Positions 31,475 through 32,020 of a DNA stretch of 32,020 nt are shown in pieces. Position 1 is the stretch's first letter. The number at the start of each line of letters is the position of its first letter. A model generated the notes under the pieces. That model did not search any database and was not told where the DNA came from. It worked only from the letters and a program-made list of their open reading frames with translations. The translations under genes and the position numbers were made by a program. Source of the DNA: Rikenellaceae bacterium (GTDB lineage: Bacteria > Bacteroidota > Bacteroidia > Bacteroidales > Rikenellaceae); contig JAGBFQ010000006.1 of the NCBI GenBank assembly GCA_017936385.1, positions 1 to 32,020 of the forward strand. Direction: 5' to 3'.

Positions 31475-32020
31475 GTGTGGTATATCAGCGCGAGGAGTGC
31501 GTGGCGATGCCACATAACAGATGATGGTCTGTTGCTTAACGCCCAACTCAAAAGTGTCATTAGGGTAAATATCACATATCCTTCGCGGCGTAAAATCTAT
31601 GGAATTATAAATGTGAGTTGTACTTTTTGCAAAAAGTACCAAAAACTTTGGCCTTGCGTTTTTTCGGGGCTTATGTATGGCGGCTTACTGAATCGGCCGC
31701 TTTCGCGCGATAGAATCGAAAGCCGATTCCGAGCGTTCGCCCCCACACATGCGCTTTTACCCGAAAAATACGACGGCCATCCTTTACAAAGGGAGTCGAA
31801 GCGCAAGCTGGCGGGGATACCTTAAACGCGCAGGGCTTAGGCCCGAGCAGTAAACTCCGTCTATCCCCGCAACCCCATATCTACGTTCGACATCGCTTGG
31901 CTAACACCGACTGATTGGTTGGGCAGGAGCGCGAGGAGTGAATGCCGTAGGCTCGGGGGATGGGGAATGATTGCGAGATTCTCGCATCGGGGCAAACAAT
32001 CAACAGCCACCGAACGGGGC
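31475..32020. other. Non-coding stretch rich in inverted repeats
   Basis: No believable gene. It holds a perfect 20-bp palindrome GTACTTTTTG/CAAAAAGTAC (31620-31639), a GAATCGGC/GCCGATTC hairpin (31690-31697 with 31722-31729), and a GCGGGGATA/TATCCCCGC hairpin (31811-31819 with 31862-31870, with GGGC/GCCC inside). A TGCGAGA/TCTCGCA palindrome lies at 31972-31986, and a 13-nt direct repeat AGCGCGAGGAGTG occurs at 31487 and 31928. Possibly dispersed intergenic repeats; identity unknown. The window ends inside it. Confidence 0.6.

Noticed and set aside
31381-31642. Two minus-strand frames around tRNA-Val
   Set aside because: They run antisense through the tRNA and its terminator and have no family features.
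31475-31825. 116-codon plus-strand frame after tRNA-Val
   Set aside because: It translates the palindromes and repeats of the non-coding stretch; composition is not like the neighbouring genes.

Overview
The window looks like a chromosomal segment of a Bacteroidota, order Bacteroidales, most likely a Rikenellaceae/Alistipes-like gut anaerobe. The main support is a series of promoters of the Bacteroidota primary-sigma type (TTTG, 19-21 nt, TAnnTTTG) in front of genes and tRNAs. Family content fits too: DUF4369/TlpA lipoproteins, DUF1573, FKBP-type lipoproteins, the rSAM/lipoprotein pair, a long Ala-rich S16 tail and a GltA/Nfn pair. Assignment below order level is a guess. No phage, IS, integrase or CRISPR array is visible.

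Layout. 1-365: structured non-coding repeats. 366-3250: an S24/LexA-fold repressor lacking the catalytic residues, divergent tRNA-Arg(CCG), and dnaG. 3281-4847: a radical SAM/SPASM enzyme with a small membrane/lipoprotein-like partner (putative rSAM/lipoprotein system). 4989-8428: an operon of a DUF1573 protein and an Nfn/GltA-type flavin iron-sulfur pair. 8517-9641: a prolyl-tRNA deacylase-like protein, tRNA-Asn and tRNA-Thr. 10075-11766: two DUF4369 lipoproteins, the second with a thioredoxin domain. 11949-16893: a five-gene heterodisulfide-reductase-like cluster (HdrC, HdrB, HdrA, small HdrC, membrane HdrE/DsrM-HdrD fusion). 16970-18882: a CPBP-like membrane protein and a SO_0444-type metal permease with a C-terminal HMA domain. 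19014-20876: a PLP aminotransferase and a secreted protein. About 21057-21229: a promoter-to-terminator small RNA candidate, possibly 6S/Bacteroidales-1. 21405-22052: rplT and rpmI. 22257-24986: pyruvate phosphate dikinase. 25145-28323: rpsP-rimM-mnmA plus a secreted EEP-family protein. 28533-31254: two FKBP-like lipoproteins and an SGNH hydrolase. 31361-31435: tRNA-Val(TAC). 31475-32020: a non-coding stretch rich in inverted repeats.

The least described part is the Hdr-like cluster. It carries iron-sulfur and CCG cysteine motifs, an FAD subunit and a quinone-side membrane subunit, and no export signals, so it reads as a cytoplasmic-face thiol/disulfide or electron-bifurcating complex tied to the membrane. 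Bacteroidota are not known to use the CoM/CoB heterodisulfide, so its substrate is unknown. The Nfn-like pair and PPDK in the same window fit a ferredoxin- and PPi-based anaerobic metabolism.
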